Assembly: GCF_000224145.3 (NCBI RefSeq)
Contig: NC_020173.2
Location: 67,001 to 131,000 of the forward strand
Source of the DNA: Ciona intestinalis
Lineage: Eukaryota; Chordata; Ascidiacea; Phlebobranchia; Cionidae
DNA length: 64,000 bases
Reading direction: 5' to 3'
More model-generated notes on the stretch are below. The model saw only the letters and a program-made list of their open reading frames with translations. It was not told where the DNA came from and searched no databases. The stretch itself is not shown here. Numbering within the stretch: position 1 is the stretch's first letter.

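Noticed and set aside
57467..63994. Long plus-strand Val-rich ORFs over the mucin array (up to 405 residues)
   Set aside because: They are the complement of a 129-bp unit that happens to lack stops on both strands. The minus strand gives the Ser/Thr-rich protein that splices in frame into FN3 exons.
59400..64000. CRISPR-like regular repeat array
   Set aside because: Units are contiguous coding repeats without unique spacers, and the DNA is animal.

Overview
This window is AT-rich animal DNA with many short GT-AG introns. The interspersed repeats are a tRNA-headed SINE, MITEs ending in GGGGGAAGATGGGACAC, TTAA-flanked foldbacks and a hAT-like element. Together they suggest a solitary ascidian of the Ciona type; that assignment is inference from repeat style, intron size and base composition, not from a search.

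Essentially all recognisable coding sequence is on the minus strand. It reads as one giant gene, entered from the right edge and still open at the left edge, so neither promoter, start codon, signal peptide, membrane anchor nor poly(A) site is visible. In protein order (right to left): (1) 64000-57447, a Ser/Thr/Val mucin-like stalk of 43-residue (129-bp) repeats; (2) 57298-16021, about 61 consecutive fibronectin type III (FN3) domains, here numbered F1-F61, most split over two exons and 13 in a single exon; (3) 15941-14416, a Pro-rich linker and a Thr-rich tract of 5-residue repeats; (4) 14500-447, about 16 SEA-like modules (S1-S16) with short linkers; (5) 335-225, a Pro/Thr-rich exon that continues beyond the window. 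A rough sum of exons gives about 9,000 residues in the window.

Almost every domain begins and ends at a phase-1 intron, which lets modules be duplicated without breaking the frame. The FN3 run from 26.7 to 16.0 kb is a tandem series of three-domain units (called W, P and K here) recognisable both by protein motifs and by a repeating internal intron-phase pattern of 0-2-2. The proteins are rich in N-x-S/T sequons and poor in cysteine. The likely product is a large glycosylated secreted or surface-bound adhesive or coat protein; the actual function is unknown.

Oddities: a 279-bp exon-plus-intron segment about 97 percent identical in two non-adjacent FN3 units; a higher-order duplication in the mucin array; many single-base indels confined to that array; a frameshift in F54; a 24-base out-of-frame pseudo-intron in the SEA region; an N gap hiding at least one exon; a hAT-like insertion nested inside a MITE; and a perfect 21-bp hairpin in an intron. 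No rRNA, tRNA gene, CRISPR or opposite-strand gene is supported.
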